DNA from: Burkholderiales bacterium
GTDB lineage: Bacteria; Pseudomonadota; Gammaproteobacteria; Burkholderiales; Casimicrobiaceae
Assembly: GCA_020851235.1 (NCBI GenBank)
Contig: JADZDD010000035.1
Location: forward strand, 434,001 to 498,000
Direction of reading: 5' to 3'
DNA length: 64,000 bases
Each line of letters starts with the position of its first letter. The stretch's first letter is position 1. The notes under the pieces were generated by a model. It was not told where the DNA came from and searched no databases. It saw only the letters and a list, made by a program, of their open reading frames with translations. Below, in pieces: positions 35,559 to 44,584 of this stretch. Position numbers and translations under genes: made by a program.

Positions 35559-35646
35559 ACCGCCGCGGTCGGCACGCTTCGACCGCGCACGTCGCCCGAC
35601 CCGCGTGCGACACCCGCCCGCCGCCGCGGGCGCGAGGGTGGCCACG

Positions 35647-35652
35647 TACAAT
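35647..35652 (+). promoter_or_regulatory. TACAAT -10-like box just before ubiB
   Basis: TACAAT ends eight bases before the ubiB ATG at 35661 and no ribosome site lies between. No good -35 match is seen. If used, it would give an almost leaderless ubiB transcript. Confidence 0.3.
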
Positions 35653-35660
35653 GCGCCGCT

Positions 35661-37193
35661 ATGCGCATCACCCGTCTCCTGCGCATCATCACCGTGGCGC
35701 TGCGCTTCGGGCTCGACGACATCGTGCTCGAGCACGAGCGCGTTCGCGGTTTGCGGCCGTGGGTGTCGCGGCTGCTCTTCTGGCGCGACCTGTCCACGCC
35801 ACGCGCGGTGCGCCTGCGTCTCGCGCTGGAGGCGCTCGGTCCGATCTTCGTGAAGTTCGGCCAGATGCTCTCGACGCGGCGCGATCTGTTGCCGACCGAC
35901 ATCGCCGACGAGCTCGCCAAGCTGCAGGACGCGGTGCCGCCGTTCCCGGAAGCCGATGTGCTGGCGACACTCGAGCGCTGCTATCACCGGCCCGTCGACG
36001 AGGTCTTTGCGACGTTCGAGCGCACGCCGAAGGCGAGCGCCTCGGTGGCGCAGGTCCACTTCGCGACGCTGCCCGACGGCACGCCGGTCGCCGTCAAGGT
36101 GCTGCGCCCCGGCATCGACGCCGTCATCCACCACGATCTGGCACTCATGCACACGGCTGCGGGTCTCATGGAGCGCGTTTCAGCGGACGCGCGGCGCCTG
36201 CGCCCGCGCGCGGTGGTCGCCGAATTCGAGAAGACGATCCGCGACGAGCTCGACCTCACGCGCGAGGCGGCCAACTGCTCGCAACTGCGGCGCAACTTCC
36301 TGCACTCGCCGCTGCTCCTCGTTCCGGTCGTGTACTGGGACTACACGTCGCAGGAAGTGCTCGTCATGGAGCGCATGGAGGGCATGCCGATCGGGCGCGT
36401 CGACGAGCTCGTCGCCGCCGGCATCGACCTCAAGCGCCTGGCGCGCAGCGGCGTGGAGATCTTCTTCACGCAGGTGTTCCGCGACGGCTATTTCCACGCC
36501 GACATGCATCCTGGCAACATCTTCGTCGCCCTGGATCCCGTCAACCACGGCAAGTACATCGCGCTCGACTTCGGGATCATGGGCACGCTCTCGGAGACCG
36601 ACAAGAGCTACCTCGCGCAGAATTTCCTCGCCTTCTTCCGTCGTGATTACCTGCGGGTGGCGACCGCCCACATCGAGTCGGGCTGGGTGCCCCCCGAAAC
36701 GCGCATCGACGAGCTCGAGGCCGAGATCCGGGTGGTCCTCGAACCGATCTTCGACCGGCCGCTGAAGGAGATCTCGCTCGCGCGGATCCTCGTGTCGCTG
36801 TTCCGTGCGTCGCGCCGCTTCCACGTCGAGGTGCAGCCGCAGCTCACGCTGCTGCAGAAGACACTGCTCGCCGTCGAGGGACTCGGCCGTCAGCTCGACC
36901 CCGACCTCGATCTGTGGATCACGGCCAAGCCGTTCCTCGAACGCTGGATGCGCGACCAGATCGGCCTGCCGGCGTTGCAGCGCCGCCTCCTCGCCGAAGC
37001 GCCGTACATCGTCGCGGCGTTGCCCGAGTTGCCGCGGCTCGTCCACCGGCGGCTCCTGGCGCCTGCCGCGGCGTCCGACACGACGGTCCATGCCCTCGCG
37101 GCGGCGCAGCGCACGCGCAACCGCTGGCTCGCGCTCATCGCCGCGCTGCTCGGCGCCATCGTCGTGCTGCTCGTGTGGCACAAGGGCGGCTGA
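35661..37193 (+). CDS. ubiB: Ubiquinone biosynthesis atypical kinase UbiB
   Basis: A 510-residue ABC1/COQ8-family membrane protein. The family KxGQ motif is K65-F-G-Q68 with LSTRRDLLP after it; AVKVLRPGI holds the ATP-binding Lys, [11 protein letters not shown] the catalytic loop and LDFGIMGTL the metal-binding DFG. A C-terminal helix (about 488-505) anchors it. It uses ATP binding or hydrolysis to extract ubiquinone precursors from the membrane. It ends the ubi cluster. Confidence 0.97.
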   Translation: MRITRLLRIITVALRFGLDDIVLEHERVRGLRPWVSRLLFWRDLSTPRAVRLRLALEALGPIFVKFGQMLSTRRDLLPTDIADELAKLQDAVPPFPEADVLATLERCYHRPVDEVFATFERTPKASASVAQVHFATLPDGTPVAVKVLRPGIDAVIHHDLALMHTAAGLMERVSADARRLRPRAVVAEFEKTIRDELDLTREAANCSQLRRNFLHSPLLLVPVVYWDYTSQEVLVMERMEGMPIGRVDELVAAGIDLKRLARSGVEIFFTQVFRDGYFHADMHPGNIFVALDPVNHGKYIALDFGIMGTLSETDKSYLAQNFLAFFRRDYLRVATAHIESGWVPPETRIDELEAEIRVVLEPIFDRPLKEISLARILVSLFRASRRFHVEVQPQLTLLQKTLLAVEGLGRQLDPDLDLWITAKPFLERWMRDQIGLPALQRRLLAEAPYIVAALPELPRLVHRRLLAPAAASDTTVHALAAAQRTRNRWLALIAALLGAIVVLLVWHKGG

Positions 37194-37275
37194 CCGCGCG
37201 GACGCCCCCGGACCCGCCGAAGCAGGCGGCGCCGGCGCGATGGGCCGTGTCGCGCCGCTCGAGGGTCGCGCTGCG

Positions 37276-38058
37276 CTACCGCCGCGCAAACGCGGCGGCG
37301 GGCGAGACTGGCGCTTCGTTGCGGACGCCGCGAATGAGCTTGAATGGGGCAAGACGCAGGAACGCGCTGCTCTCGCCCATCATGAACTTCACGAGCTGCT
37401 CCAGCGCCGCCTCGTTGAGCGCCTGCGGTTGGAATGCGAGGTGCAGCGACTCGAAGCGATCGACGTTACGCAGGGCGACGTCGATCGTCTGCTCCCGGTA
37501 GTCGGGTTCGAAGCGCACCGACGCCGCGATCTGCGGCTTCACGTGGAAGACGCCGAAGCGCACCACGTGCCGCTCGTCCTGCTCGGTCTGGTAATCGTAC
37601 GGCATGGTCGAGCCGCGCAGCCGCTCCTCGACGCTCGCCGCCTGCATCGGCGGCACACGCAGCGTGAACGGCTTGTCGCCCTCGAGCCGGTAGAAGAGCT
37701 CCACGTGCTCGATGACTTCGAGGCTCACGATCGGCTTGCGGCGAAAGGAGACGAAGCCGCGGTCGAACTTCGGCCGCTCCAGCGCCATCACCGTCCCGAG
37801 ATTAAAGGTGTGACCCACCCGCGGGCGGATCACCGCGAGATGGCCGATCGCCTCGTCGAGCCAGCGAAACGCCCGCCAGAGAATGCGATCGATGTCGCGG
37901 ATCCCGTCCTCCAGCGGCCGGCGCGACGCCTCCCCTTCGGCGCGCAGGGCCTCCGACTTCTCGCGTAGCTGCTCCAGCAGCGACGGCTTGCTCGAATCCA
38001 CCATGTTTACCGATGTCACGGGTGCCTGGCTGCCACTGCCGTCGCCCTGCCCGCCCAT
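37276..38058 (-). CDS. Conserved protein of unknown function
   Basis: A protein of about 260 residues that I do not recognise. After a Gly/Ser-rich start it has a helical segment rich in Glu and Arg (LLEQLREKSEALRAEGEASRR), then FNLGTVMALERPKFDRGFVSFRR, a beta-rich middle part and a tail with VRFGVFHVKPQIAASVRFEPDYREQTIDV. It lacks a signal peptide or membrane segment. The start is unsure: ATG 38058 or ATG 38004. Codon usage and length make it a convincing gene. It is convergent with ubiB and divergent from potA. Confidence 0.7.
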   Translation of the reverse strand: MGGQGDGSGSQAPVTSVNMVDSSKPSLLEQLREKSEALRAEGEASRRPLEDGIRDIDRILWRAFRWLDEAIGHLAVIRPRVGHTFNLGTVMALERPKFDRGFVSFRRKPIVSLEVIEHVELFYRLEGDKPFTLRVPPMQAASVEERLRGSTMPYDYQTEQDERHVVRFGVFHVKPQIAASVRFEPDYREQTIDVALRNVDRFESLHLAFQPQALNEAALEQLVKFMMGESSAFLRLAPFKLIRGVRNEAPVSPAAAFARR

Positions 38059-38205
38059 GACGATAGCATAGGCGTGACCGGGCTCGCAGCGGGATCCTTT
38101 CGATACGGATGCAAAGCTCGTGCCGCAATCGTAAGCCCGCATCCGCGCCGGAGGAAATCAGCCCGTTGGCCGATCGCAGCGGTCGTCCCGCGGCAGTGGG
38201 TGCCG

Positions 38206-38211
38206 TACAAT
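38206..38211 (+). promoter_or_regulatory. TACAAT -10-like box upstream of potA
   Basis: TACAAT lies 52 bases before the potA ATG in the short divergent region. No good -35 hexamer at 16-18 bases is visible. Confidence 0.3.
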
Positions 38212-38263
38212 TCCCCGCTGCTTGCACTGCGGCACCCCGCCGCCCTCGTCCGCGTTCCCGCTC

Positions 38264-39349
38264 ATGGCGCTCCTCGAAATCGACGACGTCACGCGCCGTT
38301 TTGGCGATTTTACGGCCGTCGACCACGTGACCCTCGGCATCGAGGCCGGTGAGTTCTTCACGCTGCTGGGGCCGTCCGGCTGCGGCAAGACGACGCTGCT
38401 GCGCATGATCGCCGGCTTCGATCTCCCTGACGGCGGCCGCATCGTCCTCGACGGTCGCGACCTCGCCGACCAGCCGCCGGAGGCGCGGCCGCTGCGCACC
38501 GTGTTCCAGAGCTACGCCCTGTTCCCGCACATGACCGTGCAGGGCAACGTCGCCTTTCCGCTCAAGATGGCGAAGACACCGGCCGCGGAGGCGGCGCGCA
38601 AGATCGACGAGGCGCTCGCCGACGTGCGGCTCGCGGGCTTCAACCACCGCTTTCCGCACGAATTGTCGGGCGGGCAGCGGCAGCGCGTGGCGATCGCCCG
38701 CGCGCTGGTCACGCACCCCACGGTACTCCTCCTGGACGAGCCGCTCGCGGCACTCGACGCCAAGCTGCGCGAGCAGATGCAGATCGAGCTCATCAACCTG
38801 CAAAAGGAGATCGGCATCACGTTCGTCTACGTGACGCACGACCAGACCGAGGCGCTCGCGCTGTCGCATCGCATCGCCGTCATGAACCACGGGCGGGTCG
38901 AGCAGTTGGACGAGCCGGACCGGCTCTACGGTCTGCCGAGAACCCGCTTCGTCGCCGACTTCATCGGCACCTGCAACCTCCTGGTCGGCCCCGTGCGCGC
39001 GTCCCACGGGGGCGACGTGGCGATCGACGTCGCCGACTTGGGCACCGTCACCGTCGCTTCGACGGCCTCCCCCGCGCCCGGCAGCGAGGGCGCGATTGCC
39101 GTACGGCCGGAGAAGGTCCATCTGGGCGCGCCCGGCGCGACGCTCCCCGGCGACAACCGGTACGCGGGCGTCGTCGAGAGCTTCCTCTACCAGGGCGACG
39201 TCACGCTCTACAACGTGCGCGCCGAGCGCGGACATCTCGTCGAAGCGCTCCTCGCCAACTCGGGAGCGGGGCTCGCCAAGTTCTTCGAGGTCGGCGATCG
39301 CGTCGAGATGGCCTTCACGGCCAGCGCGGGCCACTACCTCGAAGGGTAG
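38264..39349 (+). CDS. potA: Polyamine ABC transporter ATP-binding protein PotA
   Basis: A 361-residue ABC ATPase. Walker A GPSGCGKT at 36-43, Q-loop FQSYALFPHM, signature LSGGQRQR, Walker B VLLLDEPLAALD, H-loop VTHDQ, then a TOBE domain with AVRPEKVHL. It energises polyamine (putrescine/spermidine) import with PotBCD. An in-frame ATG at 38222 would add 14 residues without family sequence. potB follows four bases after the stop. Confidence 0.96.
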   Translation: MALLEIDDVTRRFGDFTAVDHVTLGIEAGEFFTLLGPSGCGKTTLLRMIAGFDLPDGGRIVLDGRDLADQPPEARPLRTVFQSYALFPHMTVQGNVAFPLKMAKTPAAEAARKIDEALADVRLAGFNHRFPHELSGGQRQRVAIARALVTHPTVLLLDEPLAALDAKLREQMQIELINLQKEIGITFVYVTHDQTEALALSHRIAVMNHGRVEQLDEPDRLYGLPRTRFVADFIGTCNLLVGPVRASHGGDVAIDVADLGTVTVASTASPAPGSEGAIAVRPEKVHLGAPGATLPGDNRYAGVVESFLYQGDVTLYNVRAERGHLVEALLANSGAGLAKFFEVGDRVEMAFTASAGHYLEG

Positions 39350-39352
39350 GCC

Positions 39353-40255
39353 GTGACCACGTTGCGGCACGGCTTCGGCAAGTGGATCACGAGTGGGCCA
39401 CCCCTCGTCTTCCTCGTCGCTTTCTTCGCGGTACCCACCCTCATCATGGTGCTGGCGTCGTTCCGGACCCCCGGCGAGTTCGGCGGACTCGCGCCGCTGC
39501 GAAACGAGGACGGCTCGCTCGACCTCACGCTCGAGAGCTACGTCCGCTTCGCCACCGAGCCCTTGTACTGGCAGATCTTCGTGAAGTCGTTCTGGTACGC
39601 GCTCGTCACCACGCTCGCCTGCCTCGTGCTCGCGTATCCGGTGGCCTCGCTCATCGCGCAAAGCGACCGTCGCTGGCGCAGCCTCCTGCTCCTGCTCGTG
39701 ATCCTGCCGTTCTGGAGCAACTTCCTCATCCGGATCTACGCATGGATGATCATCCTCGGCCCGAACGCCGCGCTCGCGCGTGCGGTCAACGGCGTGCTGG
39801 GCGCATTCGGCGCCGAACCGGTCCCGCTGCTCTTCTCGGCCTTTGCCGTGCTCGTCTGTCTCGTCTACGTGCACCTCCCCTTCATGGTGCTGCCGCTGTA
39901 CGCCAACCTGGAAAAGCACGACCGGACGCTCCTCGACGCGGCGCAGGACCTGGGCGCCAATGCGTGGCAGCGGTTCTGGCGGATCACGTTCCCCCTGTCG
40001 CTGCCGGGCGTGTACGCCGGTGCCGCGCTCGTGTTCATCCCCGCCTTCGGCATCTTCGCGATCCCCGACATCCTGGGCGGACCCAACGACAGCCTCATCG
40101 GCAACGTCATCAAGCAGCAGTTCCTCGACTCCCGTGACTGGCCCTTCGGCAGCGTGCTGTCGATCGTGCTGACGCTGCTCGCACTCGCGCTCGCGGGACT
40201 CGCGGCGTGGATCGGCAAGCGCGGGGTCGCCCGCCTTGCTTCGGGGCATGCCTGA
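39353..40255 (+). CDS. potB: Polyamine ABC transporter permease PotB
   Basis: A 300-residue inner-membrane permease with six helices and the EAA loop LLDAAQDLGANAWQRFWRITFPLSLPG, which docks onto PotA. It starts with GTG 39353, and its end overlaps potC by eight bases. Confidence 0.96.
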   Translation: MTTLRHGFGKWITSGPPLVFLVAFFAVPTLIMVLASFRTPGEFGGLAPLRNEDGSLDLTLESYVRFATEPLYWQIFVKSFWYALVTTLACLVLAYPVASLIAQSDRRWRSLLLLLVILPFWSNFLIRIYAWMIILGPNAALARAVNGVLGAFGAEPVPLLFSAFAVLVCLVYVHLPFMVLPLYANLEKHDRTLLDAAQDLGANAWQRFWRITFPLSLPGVYAGAALVFIPAFGIFAIPDILGGPNDSLIGNVIKQQFLDSRDWPFGSVLSIVLTLLALALAGLAAWIGKRGVARLASGHA

Positions 40256-41126
40256 CGTGACCTCGACCGCGGCAGCACCCGGCGCCGCGCGCCGTGGCCC
40301 TGCGCGCCATGCGACCATGCCGCGCCGCCGCGGCCGGCGCGCCCGCTACGTCCTGTGGGCGGCGGCGCTCTTCGCCTACGCCTTCCTCTACCTCCCGCTG
40401 GCGATCGTCGTCGCGTATTCGTTCAACGATTCGCGGCTCAACGCCGAATGGGTGGGCTTCACGCTCGATTGGTACCGAAAGCTCGCCAACAACGGCGACA
40501 TGCTGCTCGCCGCCGGCAACTCGCTCATGATCGCCGCCAGCGCGAGTGCGGTGTCGACGGTCCTCGGCACGATGGCGGGGATCGCGATGCATCGTTACCG
40601 CCTGCCCTTCCTGTCGATCCTCGTGCTCGCGCCGATCGCCATCCCGGAGATCCTGATGGGAGTCGCGCTCCTCATCTTCTTCGTGATGATCAACTTCACC
40701 CTGGGCCTCGTCTCGGTGGCGATCGCGCACATCGCCTTTTGCATCGGCTTCGTTGCGATCGTCGTGCGCTCACGGCTCGCCGGCATGGATGAGAGCCTGG
40801 TCGAGGCCGCGCGCGACCTGGGTGCCACCCCCTGGCAGGCGTTCATCCACGTCACGCTGCCGCTCATCATGCCGGGCGTGATCGCCGGCGCGCTGATGGC
40901 GTTCACGCTCTCGATCGACGATTTCGTCATCACCTTCTTCACGGCAGGTGCCGGCACCGTCACGCTGCCGCTGCAGATCTATTCGATGATCAAGATCGCG
41001 GTGACCCCAGAGGTCAACGCGGTGTCAACCCTGCTCATGCTGCTCACGTTGTTGTTGATCGTCATTGCCTCCAAGCTGTCGCCGAGCTTCCTCCGCGGCG
41101 CCGAGGATATCGAGGAGAAACGATGA
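40248..41126 (+). CDS. potC: Polyamine ABC transporter permease PotC
   Basis: A 292-residue permease with six helices and the EAA loop LVEAARDLGATPWQAFIHVTLP, pairing with PotB. YSFNDSRLNAEWVGFTLDWY is the usual first periplasmic loop. ATG 40248 lies inside potB; the N-terminus is 25 residues longer and more basic than common. It overlaps potD by an ATGA junction. Confidence 0.95.
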   Translation: MPDVTSTAAAPGAARRGPARHATMPRRRGRRARYVLWAAALFAYAFLYLPLAIVVAYSFNDSRLNAEWVGFTLDWYRKLANNGDMLLAAGNSLMIAASASAVSTVLGTMAGIAMHRYRLPFLSILVLAPIAIPEILMGVALLIFFVMINFTLGLVSVAIAHIAFCIGFVAIVVRSRLAGMDESLVEAARDLGATPWQAFIHVTLPLIMPGVIAGALMAFTLSIDDFVITFFTAGAGTVTLPLQIYSMIKIAVTPEVNAVSTLLMLLTLLLIVIASKLSPSFLRGAEDIEEKR

Positions 41127-42208
41127 AGAACATGCTTTCACGACGGGCCGCGGGACTCGCCTTCGGCCTCCTCTTCGCCGCGGCCGGGCCTGCGCTCGCC
41201 AAGGACCAGTTGCACTTCTTCAACTGGAACAACTACATCGCACCCGAGACGATCCAGCGCTTCGAGGCGCAGTGCAAGTGCGAGGTCGTGCAGACGTACT
41301 ACTCGGACAACGAGGAGCTCCTCGCGAAGCTCGCCGCCGGCGCCAAGGGTTACGACGTGCTCGTGCCGACGAGCAACGCGGTGCAGGCGCTCATTCGCGG
41401 CAACCAGTTGAAGCCGCTCGACCACGGCAAGCTGCCCAACATGAAGAACGTCGACCCGGCGTTCATGAACACCAAGTTCGACCCGGGCAACAAGTACTCG
41501 GTCCCGTATGCGATGTCGACGACGATCATCGGGTACAACGACCAGAAGATGAAGGAGCTCGGCTTGCCCACCGACACCTGGGCGGTCATCTTCGATCCCA
41601 AGTACCTCGAGAAGGTGAAAGGCCGGGTGACGGTGCTCGACAGCGCCAACGAGCTGTTTGCCGCCGCGCTGATCTATCTCGGCTACTCGGCCAACGACAC
41701 CGACGAGAAGCACTGGAAGGAGGCCGCCGACGTCATCAAGAAGGCGAAGCCCTACTGGGCGGCGTTCAATGCGTCGTCGTACATCAAGGAGCTCACCGTC
41801 GGCAACATCTGGATCGTGCACGGCTACAGCAACGACATCTTCCAGGCCAACCTCGACGCCAAGGCGGCGGGGCGGCCGTTCCAGATCCTGCAGGGCATGC
41901 CCACGCAGGGTGCGGTGCTCGCGGTGGACAACATGGTCATCCACAAGGACGCGCCACGGCCCGACCTCGCGCACCAGTTCATCAACTTCATGCTCGACGG
42001 CAGGAACTCGGCCGACTTGACCAACCTCATCGGCTCAGGGAACCCGAACACGGCGGCGGCGCAGTACATCAGCCCCGAGATCAAGGCCCTGCCCGCGGTG
42101 TTCCCGCCGAAGGCGGTGCAGGCGAAGCTGCAGCAGCTGCAGGATCTCACGCCGGCGCAGCGGCGGCTGCGCAACAGGATGTGGACGGAAATAAAAGCAA
42201 GTAAATAG
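41123..42208 (+). CDS. potD: Polyamine-binding periplasmic protein PotD
   Basis: A 361-residue binding protein with a signal peptide cut after Ala26 (ALA then KD). LHFFNWNNYIAPETI and ASYIKELTVGNIWIVHGYSNDI carry the aromatic and acidic pocket residues of the PotD/PotF family. It captures putrescine or spermidine for PotABC. The last codons are AT-rich and run into the intergenic repeat. Confidence 0.95.
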   Translation: MKNMLSRRAAGLAFGLLFAAAGPALAKDQLHFFNWNNYIAPETIQRFEAQCKCEVVQTYYSDNEELLAKLAAGAKGYDVLVPTSNAVQALIRGNQLKPLDHGKLPNMKNVDPAFMNTKFDPGNKYSVPYAMSTTIIGYNDQKMKELGLPTDTWAVIFDPKYLEKVKGRVTVLDSANELFAAALIYLGYSANDTDEKHWKEAADVIKKAKPYWAAFNASSYIKELTVGNIWIVHGYSNDIFQANLDAKAAGRPFQILQGMPTQGAVLAVDNMVIHKDAPRPDLAHQFINFMLDGRNSADLTNLIGSGNPNTAAAQYISPEIKALPAVFPPKAVQAKLQQLQDLTPAQRRLRNRMWTEIKASK

Positions 42209-42213
42209 GTCAG

Positions 42214-42245
42214 AGGGGTTGCGAAGGCTGACGCCCGCAACCCCT
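42214..42245. terminator. Hairpin after potD
   Basis: AGGGGTTGCG (42214-42223) and CGCAACCCCT (42236-42245) form a perfect 10-bp stem with a 12-base loop, six bases after the potD stop. No T-run follows. Its right arm is also the start of the first 47-bp direct repeat. Confidence 0.5.
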
Positions 42246-42278
42246 GGAAAAATCAACGACGCGAACACGACACCCGAA
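42232..42278. repeat. 47-bp direct repeat, copy 1
   Basis: This copy is identical over 47 bases to 42347-42393 and begins CGCCCGCAACCCCTGG. The two copies are 115 bases apart, start to start, and flank a strong hairpin. No coding sense is seen in it. Confidence 0.9.
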
Positions 42279-42290
42279 AAACTGACCAGG

Positions 42291-42322
42291 GAGAAATCGC
42301 GGGCAAAGCCCGACGATTTCTC
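42291..42322. repeat. Perfect inverted repeat between the direct repeats
   Basis: GAGAAATCGCGGGC and GCCCG-A-CGATTTCTC pair over 14 bases with one bulged A and an AAA loop. It sits exactly in the interval between the two 47-bp repeats and could be an RNA hairpin, a REP-like element or the core of a small non-autonomous element. Confidence 0.85.
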
Positions 42323-42346
42323 GGCAACGCAGGCACCAGCGCGCCG

Positions 42347-42393
42347 CGCCCGCAACCCCTGGAAAAATCAACGACGCGAACACGACACCCGAA
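42347..42393. repeat. 47-bp direct repeat, copy 2
   Basis: Exact second copy of 42232-42278, ending 34 bases before the GNAT start codon. The left hairpin arm that precedes copy 1 is not repeated here. Confidence 0.9.
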
Positions 42394-42427
42394 CCACCCA
42401 TCGCGCCGGCCGTGCGATCATCGCACC

Positions 42428-43030
42428 ATGGACGTCGTCGTCGAACGGCTCACGCCGGCGCGCGCCGCGGATTACCTGCGCTTCTTCGATCACGAGCGCG
42501 GGCCGGCGTTTGCCGACAACCCGGCATGGGCCACGTGCTACTGCCACTACCATCACGTTGCGCCGGCGCTCGACTGGAGCGCGTTCACCGGTGAGATGAA
42601 CCGCATCGCGCTGGCGGCGCGCATCGAGACCGGCGAGATGGAAGGCTATCTCGCCTACCGGCACGGCGAGGTCGTCGGCTGGATGAATGCGCAGCCGTAC
42701 CCCAAGCTGCGGCACGCATGCGAGCGCATGGAGGTCGAGCGGCCGCCGCTGCCGGTCCCGGCCCACGACGCGGCCGCGATCGTCTGCTTCGTCGTGGTCG
42801 CGCCCGAGCGGCGCCAGGGCGTCGCGCGTACGCTGCTCGCGCAAGGCCTCGCCAACCTCGCGCTGCGCGGTGTGGCGCTCGTCGATGCCTTTCCGCAGAC
42901 GGTGGACGCCGCCGATGCCGCGGCGGGGGACGCCTTTCGCGGCCACCGCGCGCTCTTTGCCAACGCCGGCTTCACGCCCATCGCGACGAGCGGCGGCATC
43001 ACGGTCATGCGCAAGATCCTGCGTCCGTGA
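42428..43030 (+). CDS. GNAT-family acetyltransferase
   Basis: A 200-residue acetyltransferase-like protein. GYLAYRHGEVVGWMNAQPYPKL, CFVVVAPERRQGVARTLLAQGL (acetyl-CoA loop near 120-140) and GHRALFANAGFTPI are GNAT strands. The N-terminal part, with PAWATCYCHYHHVAP, carries a Cys/His cluster seen in some GNAT proteins of unknown substrate. Its stop overlaps the VanZ-like gene by GTGA. Confidence 0.88.
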   Translation: MDVVVERLTPARAADYLRFFDHERGPAFADNPAWATCYCHYHHVAPALDWSAFTGEMNRIALAARIETGEMEGYLAYRHGEVVGWMNAQPYPKLRHACERMEVERPPLPVPAHDAAAIVCFVVVAPERRQGVARTLLAQGLANLALRGVALVDAFPQTVDAADAAAGDAFRGHRALFANAGFTPIATSGGITVMRKILRP

Positions 43031-44142
43031 GGAGCACCGCGCACCGTACGCTACTGCCGCACGCGCTCGCCCTCATCTACGGCGCAGCGATTGTCTTCGC
43101 GAGCCTGCAGCCGTTCGCGCCGTGGATCGCGCCGCCCCCGGGCGCACCGTTCTGGCTCGTCACGCCCTGGCCGCTACGCTGGACGCGATACGACGTCGCC
43201 GCCAACGTGATCGCGTACCTCCCGTTCGGCCTTTTCGTGGCGCTGGTTCCACGCCGAGGCACACCCGGCGTGCGCACGTTGCTCGCGACGGGCGCAGGCG
43301 TCGCCCTCTCGTTTGCCATGGAGACGCTGCAGATGTTCCTGCCGCCGCGCGATGCGAGCAGCATCGATCTCGCCGCGAATTCCGTCGGCGCGCTCGTTGG
43401 CGGCATCATGGGGGCCTCGCTCGTTCGCGCCGAGCGTCTGCGGCGCGCGCTGTCGCGGGTGCGCAACCGGCTCTTTCTCCCGGGCACGATCGGCGACGTG
43501 GGACTCGCCCTGCTCGTGCTCTGGCTCGCCGCCCACGTCAACCCGAGCATTCCCCTGTTCGCGGTCACCTTCGATCCGGGACAGCCCGCGCTCGCCGGCA
43601 ATCCGCCGATTCCCGTGACCGTGCTCGCCCCCGACGCTGCATTGGACTTCATCGGAGCGGTGGTCACCGCGTTCCAGTTCCTCGGCGTCGGACTCTTCGT
43701 CGCGCTGCTGCTGCGCGATCGTCGTGACATCGCCGGAGCGATACTGGTCCTCGTCGCGGCAGCGCTTATCGCCAAGGGGATCTCGGCGATGCTCGTGTTG
43801 AAGCCCGACATCTGGCAGACGTGGCTCAAGCCCGGCGTGGTGGTCGGCATGGCCGGCGGATGCCTGGTGCTCCTCGTCGCGATCTTCCTGCCGCGCCCTG
43901 CAAAGATCGCGATCTGCGCGGTCGCGCTCCTCATCTCGCTGCTGCTTCCCGCGCTCGCGATCGACCTGCCGCCCGCGCGGGCGCCGCTCACGCTCTTCAA
44001 CTGGCGCTACGGGCACCTGCTGAGCTTCCACGGACTCACGCAGTCGGTGCTCGTCGTCTGGCCGCTCGCCGCGGCGGCATGGCTCTTCGTGCTGGCGGGG
44101 CGACCGCGCTGGGGTGAGCCCCCCGGCGACGGCGGACTATAA
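43027..44142 (+). CDS. VanZ-like family membrane protein
   Basis: A 371-residue inner-membrane protein. The N-terminal third is a VanZ-like domain with four helices (ASLQPFAPW, DVAANVIAYLPFGLFVAL, LSFAMETLQMFLPPRDASSIDLAANSVGALVG); the rest adds about six more hydrophobic segments. VanZ-like proteins have been tied to envelope stress and teicoplanin tolerance in Gram-positives; the role here is unknown. It starts with GTG inside the GNAT stop. Confidence 0.88.
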   Translation: MRSTAHRTLLPHALALIYGAAIVFASLQPFAPWIAPPPGAPFWLVTPWPLRWTRYDVAANVIAYLPFGLFVALVPRRGTPGVRTLLATGAGVALSFAMETLQMFLPPRDASSIDLAANSVGALVGGIMGASLVRAERLRRALSRVRNRLFLPGTIGDVGLALLVLWLAAHVNPSIPLFAVTFDPGQPALAGNPPIPVTVLAPDAALDFIGAVVTAFQFLGVGLFVALLLRDRRDIAGAILVLVAAALIAKGISAMLVLKPDIWQTWLKPGVVVGMAGGCLVLLVAIFLPRPAKIAICAVALLISLLLPALAIDLPPARAPLTLFNWRYGHLLSFHGLTQSVLVVWPLAAAAWLFVLAGRPRWGEPPGDGGL

Positions 44143-44143
44143 T
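44138..44143 (+). promoter_or_regulatory. TATAAT box upstream of the ferredoxin gene
   Basis: A perfect TATAAT overlaps the stop of the VanZ-like gene and lies 119 bases before the ferredoxin start. The -35 region is weak. The 120-bp leader between shows no other signal. Confidence 0.4.
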
Positions 44144-44262
44144 TCGAACCTGCGGGAGCTCTCATCGTCCCTCGACCTCGCCACCGGCGCCGCGGACCGC
44201 GCGCGAAGGCCGGTCACTGCCATGAGCCGTCACGATCCCGGAGCGCGAACGCCGGGAAACCC

Positions 44263-44571
44263 ATGAGTTACTACCGCCACCACGTCTTCTTTTGCCTGAA
44301 CAAGCGCGACAACGGCGAGAAGTGCTGCGCCGACAGCGGGGCTGCCGAGCTGCACGCGTACGCCAAGGGGCGCATCAAGAAGCTGGGCGTCGCGGGCAAG
44401 GGTTCGATTCGCATCAACAAGGCCGGATGCCTCGACCGCTGCGAAGAGGGTCCGGTCATCGTCGTGTATCCGGACGACGTCTGGTACACCTACATCGATC
44501 GCGACGACATCGACGAGATCATCGACCGCCACCTCATCGGCGGCGAGGTCGTCGAGCGGCTCCGGCTGTGA
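44263..44571 (+). CDS. Thioredoxin-like [2Fe-2S] ferredoxin
   Basis: A 102-residue ferredoxin of the Shethna-like thioredoxin fold. Cys11, Cys21 or Cys22, Cys56 and Cys60 match the C-x9/10-C ... C-x3-C cluster pattern. HHVFFCLNKRD and INKAGCLDRCEEGPVIVVYPD are landmarks, and the ending resembles the NuoE-like domain. Electron partner unknown. It precedes the alpha/beta hydrolase gene by 13 bp, a pairing frequent in betaproteobacteria. Confidence 0.93.
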   Translation: MSYYRHHVFFCLNKRDNGEKCCADSGAAELHAYAKGRIKKLGVAGKGSIRINKAGCLDRCEEGPVIVVYPDDVWYTYIDRDDIDEIIDRHLIGGEVVERLRL

Positions 44572-44584
44572 CGCGGGCAGCGCC

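Noticed and set aside
37802-40318. Long minus-strand frame across potA and potB
   Set aside because: Antisense shadow of ABC transporter genes with no recognisable protein.
44395-44415. tRNA T-loop-like GGGTTCGATTC
   Set aside because: It lies inside the ferredoxin coding sequence and no cloverleaf surrounds it.
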